DNA of 64,000 nucleotides from Aquila chrysaetos chrysaetos. Lineage: Eukaryota; Chordata; Aves; Accipitriformes; Accipitridae. The notes under the pieces are model-generated. The model searched no databases and was not told where the DNA came from. It worked only from the letters and a program-made list of their open reading frames with translations. Positions 26,577-39,061 of this stretch are shown here, in pieces; positions within the stretch are counted from its first letter, which is position 1, and each line of letters begins with the position of its first letter. The stretch spans positions 19,611,742 through 19,675,741 of the forward strand of contig NC_044007.1 in NCBI RefSeq assembly GCF_900496995.4. The letters are read 5' to 3'. A program made the position numbers and the translations under genes.

Positions 26577-26630
26577 TATATATATATATATACATACATG
26601 TGTATATGGTTGTGTACATATACATATAAA
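26577..26630. repeat. TA microsatellite with TACA/TGTA extension
   Basis: (TA)8 at 26577-26592 followed by imperfect TACATACATGTGTATA-type sequence. Confidence 0.85.
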
Positions 26631-27944
26631 CCCCCAGTTTTTCAACTCATCTCCATTTTTTTATGTATCAGATTGTATACTGTATTGACCTGTCAATATA
26701 AAGTTAAACAACTGAAAAAACAGAATCCACAAGAAGTCTGGCTTGCAAGCTTGTGAAGTCCACTGCTGACAACAGTTAGCCACCAGCAGTTAATCCATTT
26801 TTCCTAGGTCATTCCTATACATGAGTGACTACACATCCAATATCACACCAGTATGCCCATTTGGCAGGGTTCAATAGCTATCGTCATTCCCCATAACAAT
26901 CAGATAACTCATCCCTCTCCACTTTCTATGTGTCAAGCAGAGATTTCAGATTTATGATGAGACACACAATCACATAACGTATTTGTGTTAGAGCTGCATT
27001 TCACTTCAACTGTGGCAGCACTAGGCCCTTCGAGACAGTAAGTACTGTTTTGCCCACCTCTTCTCTGAGCTTTGATTGTAGTCATCCCAATAAAGTTAAG
27101 CTCTATACACTACAAATTGTCAGATGCACAACCAGTTTTGGCAACAATGTGCTATCAGCTAGCCATAGTAATATTAGCAATCATCCACTTTTTAAAAGTA
27201 CTTTCATCAGTGTATCTAGTTTTTGTACTGCTAATTAAGATACGAAGCAGTATATATGCATTAATTTTAGCAATATGATAAAAGTAATTTAAAACAGAAT
27301 CTTGAACCAATTATTGGCTCAAGATTAGAACAAGTCAAGCATTCTCCCCAGGGTCTGGAACAGCACTTGAAGCATCTGCATTGTTGCTGTAAGGACAGGA
27401 CTACCCAAAAAGAAAAGTTAAAGGTTAGCTAAAGGTTTTGAGTTTTGTTTGGTGCCTTTGGAGGGGTTTTTTGTGTTTGTTTGGGTGGGTTTTTTTTTTT
27501 AAATTAATTTTCTCAAAGGTAAATAATTTTATATTCTGAAGCAGTTGTATGAATACAAATGTACATGGAACCTTAATATTTCCTGAGTTCACTGCAAACT
27601 TAATTCACCTGATACCATTACACTGAACTTGTTAAGTGAAACAAAGTGTTCATTCTTTTCTTGTCCACCTTTCTCAAACACTGGAAAGAAGCAGAGCCAT
27701 GTATCTTCCTTATCTCATAAATGGGAACAAATACTGAACTGTGTAATGCTAAATGGCAGGGCCACAACCTTCTTTCTTCCTTCTCTTAAGCTTTTCCTTG
27801 ACAATCAATCACAAAAGGAACTACAATTATTTCAGCAGCCGACTGATACAGGACGGCACGGAGACACAATACAAAGTGGCAGTGCTCCAGCAAGAATCTT
27901 AGACCGTTTCTTAACAGACAGAGGCAAAGGTGAAATACTGGACT

Positions 27945-28060
27945 AGAATTCAGATAATCTGATAAGAGTTGTCCATCAGCTGATACACTCTTGTGCATAT
28001 CACACCTCATGCCTCAGCTTCCCATTTGTAAAATGGGATGGAGCTTTCCTTTTCCCATTA
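27945..28060 (+). repeat. Possible ancient MIR-like / CORE-SINE relic
   Basis: Contains gcctcagcttcccatttgta then aaatggg, closely resembling the diagnostic MIR end (gcctcagtttcctcatctgt, aaaatggg). Degenerate upstream similarity is consistent with an old amniote SINE. Confidence 0.45.
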
Positions 28061-31000
28061 TTGAGACTGCTTCTTCTAATGCATTACATTTATCAAACTT
28101 ACTGTCAACTGAACTTTTAAGTTCCATTACAACAGATATAAATAAGCAAATAAATCAGGACATGAATCCCAATTAATTTAATTCTAGCAGTCAATGCAAC
28201 AATTTTGTAACAGACACCAAATTTAGCTGGAGTTTCACTTGTGTAGCTCATACTGCCTTCTATTGGTAAAAAAGCCACAGCAGTTGCTCACATGGAAGAT
28301 GAGCACAGAAAGGATTAAAGCACGGCAGCAGCAAGATGTTAAACACATTACAGCCAAGTCAGAAGAATGAGGCAACTTATGCCCGAAAACATTTTATGGA
28401 TCCATAAGGGAAAGGTAGTGAAGGGAGGGAAAGTTCAGAAGTTTATCAAACTTAAATATTTTTACATTGCTTTCAGCTTGCAGCAGTGGCCTCATTAGAA
28501 CTCCTGGCACCTCTGACTTCACCAACACTAGCCAGCACATTGTCCGCAGCACGCATAGCCCACCTGAGTTAGTCAACTATGGTGCAATAAGCAAGACTCT
28601 CACTGGCCATCACTGTACAATGGGCACATCATCTGTAGAAGCACTTCCTCTTTTCATACCTAATTGCACACACAAACACCACTTAAACACTAGTTCAAAA
28701 GACAGAGCTGACTCTAAAATGAAGTCACTTTGTGGCACTAAAATTGCTTTAGAGACTTGTTTTCTCCTAGTGAACACATCTCCTACTGTCAGTGAAAAAA
28801 GGTGTCAAAACAATCATAGAGCACCTATCCTGCTCTCCTCTGTTCCTCTACAATGCTGACTGATTTGTAGTGTGTACTTTTCTTTAGATATCACCATCTT
28901 CAAAATGGAATTTCTGCCTTGAATTACCAGTGCTTTGTGAATTGATTACATTTTCTTTCACATGAGCTCATCTGTAACTCTGGAATGAAGGAACTCTGGA
29001 AACAGTAACTTTAACTCATATTAAACACAGCTAGCTAAATAGCCAAAGGATGGCATCTGAATCAAGACTAAGAATAACTTGTCTGAAACTGAAAGGTTTC
29101 CAGCCAACTACATATTTACATAAGTAGCCACAAAAAAAGCCTCACCTTCCTAAAGCAAAATGAGAAGTCAATTTCCTAGTACAAAAGACTAACAAGGCCT
29201 TGAGCGCTTGCATGTGTCAGCACCAAAACTCCACAAAAGCATCACTGAACCAGTATGTTTTCACTAGAACAGCTGTTAAAAACCTAGCAAGTACCACATG
29301 ATTAGCTCAAAGTTTCAGTGGCAAGGATAGGATTCCTTAAAAGTTAATTCTGTATGAAATTTTACAAAAGTAGAGTGGCCACATCAATCTGAAGATGTCC
29401 AAGTAGGCTTATAGGGAGAAGGAATCTTATGAAGATTAGTAGACAGAGCTAAAATAACTGTTTATTTTCAAGCACACAAACCCTCTTCCAAATCATGTAC
29501 ATTATAAGATATACAAGGACATTCTGTATTTTAAAAAAGGCAACATAATGATTCAGAAATGGCATTCAGTCAGGTACTGAAAGACACAAACAGCATCTCT
29601 GCACTTCAAAGAGAGCAACCACGACTCTGTAGCCTAATGAGGAGGTTCCACTCCCCTCTTCCTGGTTGACTTCTGTGTTTGTTTTTTGTTTGTTTGGGGT
29701 TTTTTTAATTGCTTTATATAGAAACATAATATTGGGAACACTGAGGGAGAAGGAAAAAACCTACCAGGTCAATGTCTTTACCACTGAGTTTGATAAATGG
29801 ATAGATTAAATGGCAGCATGACTGAACCCTGAAGCCACACTACTATGGCATTAGAGTGAGGAGCAGAATCTAAAAGGAAGATTAGGAGGCATGTCCTCTA
29901 TCTAACTATAGGTAGGTGGTTGGTGCATGTCCGTAATAGGTACTGTAGTTTCAATACTAGTGCTCCAACTTGCAGTGCAAGCACCCTAACTAGGCAGTTG
30001 TGAGGTATCTGGGAGAGAAGACTACTCTGCCTATGGTTTATGGGAGTGAGCTAAGTCATCCAAGATGCTCAAATCCAGGAAGAGATTTCAAGACTATCAG
30101 GAGCTGTAGAAGATATCAGAATTCAAGAAGGAACGTTTGCCTCTCTGACTAAAGGCAGTAAAAATTGGTACATGCTGGCGATTCCCAAGTTATTCCTAGA
30201 CACCAAACACTTAGATGACATATGGAGTTTCAACTTTTTTTTAAACATGCTACTCCTAGAGCCATAAAACTTCTATAGTAATACCACCTCATCTCACCCC
30301 TTCCTCTCCAGGAAATTGAATATAGTTCCAATCTTGTTAATGTGAACTTTTGAAGCTTGCTGTTCTGAATTAGAAAAAGTTCTACTTTTCAAGGCAACGA
30401 TAGTTAAAATAGAAAGCTTATATCCACTGACCAATCACAGTCATTCTTTGACAACTCCTTATCCAGATATATATGCTACTGCCTTCTGAAAACCAGCATA
30501 CAGAGAACATAAAGATTGAAGTCACGCAATCCCATGATACTACACTGCAACTTTGTTCACATTTGCAGGAAGTCTTTGACATAATGCACTAATTCACATA
30601 ACTCACTTCGCAACACTGGAGAAGTTCTCAGACACAAAATCAGAGTTCAAGAGACCCCAGTTCTGTTCCAATCCTTATTAGTCATCCTGGACTTAGGTTA
30701 TCTGCAGCTACATGGAAAGCCAGAGGCGACAAATTAACACACCCACATTGTTACTACCACAAAATCATCTTGCAACATCTGCTATCTTGACAAGCACCAG
30801 CTATTTACAATCAAGATACACTACAAGACATGCTGTGCAAGATAGCTTACAGATATCTGTACAGGGCACGTCTGTATTTCCAGAGTGTTCAGAAGGACTA
30901 TAAAGCAGCAAGCTGTATTATTTTTCATTAGATGTGCAACTGAGGCACTTACATTGTGAATTCATGACCGTGAAACAGTGCCCCACCATTCTACAGAACA

Positions 31001-31600
31001 GCCCAGGCTCAAGTGTTATCAGAGACAGCACCAAAGCCAGATGGTAGCACTTAAGTTTTCTGCAACCTGTTAGAGATGGTTAAGTCTTTAAAAGCATACA
31101 AAGCAACTTTCACGTTAACTTTTACGCAACTTGTCAGTCAGCATGACCAAAGAAAGAGTGTGTAACCCCAAGCAGTGCGGTCCCAGAGAGTCCTTAGAAA
31201 GACCAAAAAAAGCTTAAACCCCACCAGCTCTGACAGGACGTCCCCCCCCCCGCTCCTCCTCCTCCACAGAGCGTCAAACGTCCCAGTCCCCAAACGCTGT
31301 CTATCTACTCGCCAGTCACTTCGTGTTCTTCCCAGCCCGTGAGATCTCCCCCCCCAACCCCCCGCTCCCGAAGGGGCCCGGACCAGCCGGGCAGAGGCAG
31401 TCGGCGGCCGCGGGCCTCGCGCTCCCGGGGACGGCCGGGCAGGGCTGCCGCTGGGCGACGGGCACACCGCCCCGGGGCCGGGGCGTCCCCGGCACAGAGG
31501 GGAAGGGGGCGGGGGCCTTACTGAGGGAGAGCCGCGAGGGAGGGCCTGCCCCGCGGCGGGAAGGCGCCGAGGCCGGGCCCCCTGCCCAGCCGCGCCGCGG

Positions 31601-31620
31601 CGAGGCGAGGCGAGGCGAGG
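31601..31620. repeat. (CGAGG)4 pentanucleotide repeat
   Basis: Four perfect copies inside the EBAG9 CpG island, just inside the first intron. Confidence 0.9.
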
Positions 31621-31667
31621 CGGAAGCGGGCACCCGGCGGCGAAGAGAAGCGGCCCTCCCCGCTCAC

Positions 31668-31820
31668 CTGCCCCGAAGGGGAAGGCTCTCCAGGGGGCGC
31701 TGGGCGCCAGGGGCCGAGGCGGCCGCTCCCGCAGCCTCCGCCCTCGCCGGCCGCCCCTCATTCAAAGCCGGGCGCGCGCCGCCGCTGCTGCTGCGCCGCC
31801 GCCTCCCGCGCCGCCATCTC
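31668..31820 (-). other. EBAG9: Probable noncoding first exon of EBAG9
   Basis: On - a strong donor (GGGGCAG|GTGAGC) lies at the 31668/31667 boundary. It would splice to the leader at 24303. The 5' boundary is inferred only from the YY1-like element and may differ. Confidence 0.55.
31758..31817 (-). other. Upstream ORF in EBAG9 leader (19 codons)
   Basis: If transcription starts above 31817, the leader carries an ATG in the YY1-like GAGATGGCGGC, opening a 19-codon frame that ends TGA at 31760-31758, upstream of the exon donor. It is Ala/Arg/Gln-rich and unlikely to be a functional peptide, but could lower translation of EBAG9. Confidence 0.4.
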
Positions 31821-31980
31821 GGCCTCCTGTCACCCGGGAGACGGGCCCGCCCCTTCCGGCCGCGCCTCTTCCCCTCGCCCCGCCAACCGGCGCTCGCGCC
31901 TCTGCCCGCGGCTCCCGCCCTGGGCCGTTGGGCCAAAGGCCGCCGAGCCAACGGCCGCCAAGGCGGCGGGCCGGGCCGGG

Positions 31981-32010
31981 GCGACGCGACGCGACGCGAC
32001 GCGACGCGAC
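31981..32010. repeat. (GCGAC)6 pentanucleotide repeat
   Basis: Six perfect copies upstream of the inferred EBAG9 transcription start. Every unit boundary carries CpG dinucleotides. Confidence 0.95.
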
Positions 32011-35000
32011 GCGGCCTCGCTGCGGGGACAGCGCTCGGCAGGCAGCAGAGGCGCGCCGGGCTGCCCCGCGGCCCGCCCCCGCCAGCAGCCTTCGCTCTCT
32101 CCCGCCCTCTTTCCCTCCCGCAGCCGCCTGGCCCCGGGGGAGTTTGAGCCTGGACTTTGTCACTCCGGGGAACTGTGTTAAAAAGGCGCTGTTCTTTCAT
32201 GTTATCGGGGTGGTGCGTATGTGGTTGTAAAGGTACTCTTATGTGGTAGTCTAGGTGCTGAGCTGTGAGTTTGGAAGCTACTAAAACAAAAATTCGCTGA
32301 AGTAGCTTCTGACAGGGTGTAGCCTCAGCTGGCAGCGGGTCTTGCCGGTGTCTCAGTTTGTCCACCCGATGCTTCCAGAAGTGGTTGTGCATGTTAACTG
32401 GCTGCCCTCCGGGTACAGTGTATTCATTCCCTGCTGATGTGCACAAAAGGGAAGGAGGAAGATGCGAAGTACTGTAAGATTTTTCCAGAGCTCTCTGTAT
32501 GCCTCCAGTTGCATTACATTCTACGGACCCAGTAGATGAGGTGAAGGGATGCTTTGTCCCCTTCTCACTGGGAGGCCTAGTCAACTTCTAAGGTGGCCCC
32601 GATACAAAGTCCTTCCAACTCCAAACCATACCACCCAGTTCTTTCTGCTCTCTCTAAATATTTTCCCTTAGACTTGCTGTTCTGCCCATAGAGCTAACCT
32701 GCTAGCTGGAGTGATCTGCACCGTTGCTTCAGGCAGTGAGGAGGTGGATGCTAGGAGGATGGCTCTTGTGGGGAGGCACTGGTATCGTGCAATATTCCGT
32801 CATTTCCCTCTTCCCATGCCCTGACAGATACTGTAACTGCATTTCCCCAACTCTTCATGAGGAAACAGGCCCCAAAGGGACAAGAAGCCAAGCACGATAT
32901 GGCTGGCAGCAGGGCAGGGGCCTTGCTGGCCGGGACCTGAGCAGGGCAGGCTGGGGGCAGCTCAGAGTCCAGACTGCCAGGCAGGTTTCTGGTGATGAGG
33001 CAAATCCAAGGACAAGTCAGGGAGCCAGTCTACTGGTCAAGGATCAACAATGTCCATAGTGAGTCAGGGACAGCTGTGGCCAAGCTGAAGGGTAGCACTC
33101 CTACAGTGTTGCTCAGGTGGGGACTGACACCCTTATGCCTGTAGAACCTGCCTTCAATAAGAGAAACTCAATATATGCAATGCTGCTTTTAATTTTAAAG
33201 ACCATTTCAAAACCCTTTGTGTAGCAAAGAGTTACACCTTTCAGTATAGCTTTCTGTCTATAAAGCAGAAACTGGAAAATAATCTTCACCTGCATTCACC
33301 CGTAAAAGCAAAACTGCGAGCATGCCGCTCTAGGAGAGGTCGTTGTTATGAAGATAGTGACATTTCCTTTGAGAACACATTCAGGTTTTGGCATTACAGT
33401 CTATATACTCAATAGGGAATATGCCAAAGTGAGAATGAAACGTTAAAATATGCATATAAACACCCACACTTAATATAAAAACTGCTAGAGTGGCTCACCC
33501 ACGCTATCCCCCTAAATGCACAACAGACCTGTGTGTGGCTGTTGCATTAATGGGAAAAAAACCCAGAAATTGGCAGACCGCTAATGAAGAATAACTGTCT
33601 TCATAAAACCATAATTATGCAACTTCAAATTTAGGAATAATATAAACAACTTAATTTCTAAAAGAAATATTTGCAGGAATAAATACTTCTCTGTTCAAAA
33701 ATGTCATTAACCGTTAGCTCTGAAGTCTTTAACCTGGATTCCTTTGGGTCAGTTAGTTTTCCCAAAGAGATTTTAAATCTTAGGCATTTTGTTGCCACAG
33801 CAAATGTAGTACTGCTACAGTAAAGTAATAAATTTTGTTAGGGAACTATATTTTTTTAAATTAATGCTTTGGTTTTCTTTTTCCAATATTAAGGATTAAA
33901 CACATCAATCACATCACCTGACAATCTGCAAGTTTGCTAGTGTCACTTCTTTACATCTAAAGCAATTTCCATCACTTCATGGTTGATTGTTCCACAGCCA
34001 CTGGGTAGTTGCCACCTTGATACATTCATGTTTCTATTTAATAACTTCATTCTGTCTCTCTTTCAATATGAATTCTCCTTCCTACGGTGTATGTGCTTCA
34101 TCTACTTGTGTGCTCTCTCACTGTTCAGTCATTTGTTAAAGCTGTGAATAGCTTTTTTATCTAAGGGTACCTTTCCTCAGCTACAGTCCTGTTGAATCGT
34201 GCAGTAACTCGAGTTTTACATTTGCAGAAGAGATTTTACCCTCGACAAGTGTTAGATCCTGGTCAAAGAAGAGTTTGTACAGTTTCAACCACAGAAAAAT
34301 TGCAGGTTTTTACTATAAAACTCAGAAGTAAATTTCTATACTGCTGCTACAAATTCATATTCTGCTTTCTGAAATTTCATCATTAACTGTCTTGAAACTC
34401 TAGATGGGAGGGGGCATCTCCATCATTAGATACATTTTCCATTCCTTTGTAGTATTCCTGAGCACCTAGTTTTGGTAAAATCTAAGTATTGTCCAAAGAG
34501 TTTGCCTAAGTTTAGGCAAATGTGTATCCTAGCATGTATGAAAATCTGTCCCCTTTCCCAAATAAGTAGGCAAGTAGTCATGAAAGCCTCTTTTCTCTCT
34601 AAAGGTCGTCTAGGCTGAAGCTCAACTCTCCACTGCCTCTGCCAGCATACCTTAAATTCCTTCCCTCATGCACACTAAAGCTTGATATGTCTTGTAGAGG
34701 AAATTTCCAGACCAGTGATCTTGGTGAGAGGCCTTCATAGGAAAATTCAACAAACTGACTTTTAACAAGGTTATAATACATAAAAAATCATATTTGAAAC
34801 TGTGAAAAGGTGCACACCCAAAGTAATTTTTTTGGAAGCAGTGGCCAAGAGAGGCCAAAGAGCAGCAGTGACTGCCTAGGTCTCCCTGAGCTCAGACCAG
34901 ACTGTGGAGGTTTGACCTTCTGCTGGGCTGGGCAGTTTTCGTTGCTCCCCTGGGAATGATCCAGGGGTTCTGTCTCCTTTAGCATCTCTCTGTGAGGCAC

Positions 35001-38000
35001 TGACCTTCATACTGGAGCCTGGCCAGCTGAGGGGACCTTCTGGGGGGCAGAACCCCCAGTCAGCCTAGAAGAATACCCACCTCAGGTTGAAAGAGTCTGG
35101 GTGGTTTGTTCAGTGCTGTAAAGAACTTAGAGGTGATAAAGAATGTGTGACTTTAGCCTCATGCTGAGAAATTTCTTGGAGAGACGATCCTGGGTTCTTC
35201 CCTCTGCTGACAGCATCAGGTCCTCCTTCCTAGGGTGTTTCTGTATTTAATGATGATGGGTTAATGTACAGAATCGATGCTGGGAGTAGGTACCAGCACC
35301 TAGTTTTTTCTGTCCCTGCCAGGCAAATGAGCTAACCAAGAGGCTACAGAGCCAGTCTTCCTTTTGCTTTCTCAGTTACTATTTCTTTCACAGTAGCACA
35401 AGTGAACAGAAGCACTGGAGTTCTGCTTCCCCCCATGACTCATGACAGAAAAGACTGTAGCTTGTCAATAAGGCCGTTCTCCCAGGAGGCAGAGATTTAA
35501 AGTGAGGCATTACTTACATTTCAGAAGGTCAGGAAGGAGGTGACCAACCCATCTCTTCTCTTTCCCAAATAAAGAATCTACCAGCTATTTAGATCTTGAC
35601 TGTGATTTAACTATTAGGCTATATGTGCAAGTTATCCCAATTATTTCCTCTTCATTCAGCCACATCCTAAAGAAAGCACTGCCTGCTGCTGCACTTTGGC
35701 AGGAAGTAAATCCCCTCAATTAGCGCAAGGTGTGCTTGGGATTCAGATCTCAGGGGTTAAAGCATTCTGTTCCAGCTCCTAAATGCCAGTTTCCTTTAGG
35801 TGCCGGCTGGATGCCTCTGCATACCTTTAGCTGCAGACAACAAGGCAACTCCAGCATGTAGAGAGACAGGATTGTGCATAGACTTAACTTTGCATCAATA
35901 AATCTATCTACAGTTACAATACTTAAGAACTTCTGTAACTGCTGTTTGGTTGCAGTTGAGCAGCTTTTAAGTAGCAAATGTGGATATTGGTGGTTAAACT
36001 CCATTTAAAATGTATTATAGGTGATTATGATCCATATTGACTCTCAGTCATTACTGATTTTAATAGATAAAACAGGAGCATAAACTAAACTAGAAAGTAG
36101 TATTAAATTGCCAGAAAAAAAATTAATTCCCTAGCTTTTTTATATGGGAAGAAAGTTTATGCTTTGCATTCCTTACAGTCCTCATGTTCCTCGACTGCAA
36201 ATTAGGGAGAAGATAATGGGACCTATTCTTTATACAACTAATTTATCACTTCATTACTAAATAGAAGGTCTTCCTTTCCATCCTGTAGTACATAGCCATT
36301 AAGTCATCTTGCCTGACTTACATGCACAGCCTTTCTTGTGTTTCTTGCTAAGGAAAAAAAATTACATGCACTAAGTTCAAGTTATTAGAAGGTGGATCCT
36401 AGGCATAGTGTTAGCATTTGAATTCAAATCCACTAAATACTTGAGTATCTAGCATGTTGCTTTATGAAAATAGTTATCTACGTGGATATGCTTGTGTGTG
36501 CATGTCTGCATGTGCATGATTTGCATTTAGGGAAATAGAGTGCATAGCATGGAAAGATAAGGTCATGAAGTTTTGTTGAGGAAAGCATTTAGGAAAGCAA
36601 ATTATTTTCTTTCTAGGTTGGGGTTTTTGGGGGGAGGGAAAAATCATGAAACTGTTCTTTGTTTCTTCACACTTCAGCATTTTTTAGAAGAATTTCTACC
36701 TATTGGTAAAATGTGAGTTTCTTTTCTTTTTTTCATGGCCTTTGCCAGATCTAATTGTCTCATTTCAAGAAGAATTATTCTGAAGTTGGGAAAAGAACTT
36801 AATAGAAAAAAACTTAAATTAATGATGAATCCTCCCTTTTCCCTTTTTAAAACAAATCAATTCAGCAAAAAAGACCTACATTATAGCTAAAAAACTTCAA
36901 AACTTAAGTTCTTATCTGAGCACCTATGTGCCAAGCCCAAGTGGCTGTTGGAACTGTTGAGCTCCCAAAATCTCACTAAAATTAATGCCAGCTTCAGACA
37001 ACCTTTAGTGTCTCAGTAGAATTTGGATTGGGACATCTAGATCCCAGTTTTGATGGAGGCGGGGAAACCAACAGCTGGTTTTGATATAACTGCGTAACCT
37101 CGTATATATAGTCTAGAGGAGACAGAAATCAAAGAAGGGAAATGAGGAAGTAAAATAAATACAATTTTTTCACTCTATCAAGTTTTCCTGTTTACCTCAT
37201 GATAGTGAGGAAGCATTTTAAATCATCTTTATCATTGCAGCAGTCAGTAGGCAGAAACCAGGCCTAGATAATACTCTTTCTGATCTTTATTCAACAAAGG
37301 AAGAACAGTCCTCTTCCATCCATTGACTATTTGATGAAACGCCTCCTTGCAAAAAATATGTCAACAGGTATTTTGAAATGTAATCTCAACTACTCAAATA
37401 TTAGCAAACTGATCCAGGATTTGGGCAGAAACTTATCTCAGAATGAAACGTGCATGAAACAGTTAACAAACAGATTAGCTAGATAGGAGCATTTTTCAAT
37501 CCAAGTTACAAAAAAAGATTTTGTAATGCTTAACTGCTACTGCCACTTCATCGTGGATTCCAAGGGCATTGCATTCCACCTGGTTACACCTGTACTGGGG
37601 CTAACAACTTCAACTTGAGCTCAGCTAAAGCAGCATTTCTCTTTATAGAAACTTCATTAAAAGGTTCACCTTGGAAAGTGTTAGAAAATAGCAATTAAGA
37701 TGCCACTCAGCTTTCCAGAACAGAGGAGTTAAAAAGCAGAGGACATTTATACAAATCAGTGAACTGCTCTGGACTTTACATTTTTGGGGATGCCTCTGTT
37801 TCATTTGCAAGGGAGCAGAAATATAAACACAGAGTATTTATTCTGGTTTTCCTTTCTCAACTGGAAAAAACTGACCCGCTGCTGCCAGCTCCGGGGAACA
37901 CTCATAGGCGAGTACTGCATTTCCAGAAAGTTTGGGTAACTCTGAACTAAAGCAGCTCTTCCAGAAAGGCCTCTTGTACTCAGGAAGGCATTGAAAAATG

Positions 38001-38727
38001 AAGGACCGACCATATTTCTCCATAGTTTGTTCCAGTGATTAAGCAGCTGTACTTTTACAAACACCATCTTGTTTTAAATTTGAATTTGTCTGACTTCTAT
38101 TTCCATCTACTCTCTATGCCTTTCTCTGTTAGATTAAAGTGCCCTTTGTTTCCTATTTTCTCCCTGAGGCATTTCTGACACATCACAACCATATTTTCTG
38201 TCAGCTTTCTTTTCAATAAACTAACACTGGGAGATTTTTAAAGTTAACTAGCAGTGCTAGCCCTCAATAATTCCTTCTTCAGTACTCCATTTTTTCTTTC
38301 TTCCTGTCAAAATTGCGATTCATACATCATGAATGTCAGTCTCACCAATGCAGTATACAAAACTAAGATCAGTGTTATGCTCATCTGTGTTCATATGTAT
38401 TCAAAGATCCCACAGACGCAGATGATGAGTTTTTCACTATGATTTCCAGTGTCATTGCTTTCCAGGGAATTAAGTGTTGCTTTTGCCCTCTGCACTCCAT
38501 GCTGTGCTGACTTTGTACACAGGCAGCTGATGGGAGCCAGCCAACAGAAGAGGCCAGGTTGCTCTGCCCTTGTCAGTATTAACCCACAGGCTGCCAGCTG
38601 CAGATTTTATCAGCAGCAACTTGATACTTTACCTCAGGATCAATGACTGAAAGAATGGATAACCTCTTTCCTAGTAACTCCAACAAACAGAAATCAGGAG
38701 GGATATCTTAGAGGGATATTTTTTATG

Positions 38728-38733
38728 ATCTAC
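38728..38733. repeat. Left target-site duplication of solo LTR
   Basis: ATCTAC, matching 39056-39061 exactly. Confidence 0.88.
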
Positions 38734-39055
38734 TGTGGGAACACTTGACTCAGTGACCACCTGTGGAAACAATGATATTATTGCTCTGGTTGGCAGAAAG
38801 CCATGGGCACAGTGAGGTTCCCGGCGAAGTAATCATGCTGAAAGAACACGGAGCCAAGAATTGTGTAGAGATAAGATAGTTGCTGCTGAGTGGAAAATTT
38901 TGGAAAGGTTCTGCCTATAATTGCTGGCTGTTGCATCGGCCACAACTAGCAGATGCAGATAAACTGCAGATAAACTAGCAGATAAAAGGACTCGTTTTGT
39001 TCAATAAAGGGTCTTCGTTTGCAACCAGCTTCGAAGTCCGTTTTCAATTGCCACA
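38734..39055 (+). mobile_element. Solo LTR, class II (ERVK-like) endogenous retrovirus
   Basis: 322 bp starting TGTGG and ending CCACA, flanked by a perfect 6-bp direct repeat ATCTAC (38728-38733 and 39056-39061). A TATA-like GATAAAAGG lies at 38981-38989 and AATAAA at 39003-39008, so the LTR reads on +. No retroviral body adjoins it. The 6-bp duplication is typical of class II (alpha/beta-like) elements; the family name is not assigned. Three tandem units each contain an AGATAA word just before the TATA-like box. Confidence 0.88.
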
Positions 39056-39061
39056 ATCTAC
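39056..39061. repeat. Right target-site duplication of solo LTR
   Basis: ATCTAC directly after the terminal CA of the LTR. Confidence 0.88.

Larger units (their letters stand above)
24304..31667 (-). other. EBAG9: EBAG9 first intron
   Basis: 7.4 kb between the noncoding first exon and the ATG exon. Contains an alternating TA tract (26577-26592) and an MIR-like relic (about 27945-28060). The open frames such as 28467-28859 show no known protein. Confidence 0.75.
31230..32180 (-). promoter_or_regulatory. EBAG9: CpG-island promoter of EBAG9
   Basis: About 950 bp of very GC- and CpG-rich sequence in otherwise AT-rich DNA, at the 5' end of EBAG9. Contains a YY1-like GAGATGGCGGC on - near 31810-31820 and a consensus splice donor for a leader exon. 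No TATA box is seen. The sequence-wide open frames on both strands are by-products of low stop-codon density. Confidence 0.85.

Noticed and set aside
31138-32584. Long open frames on both strands (up to about 306 codons) around the EBAG9 CpG island
   Set aside because: They are low-complexity Pro/Arg/Ala/Gly translations of GC-rich DNA with few stop codons, they overlap one another in several frames, and they match no family.
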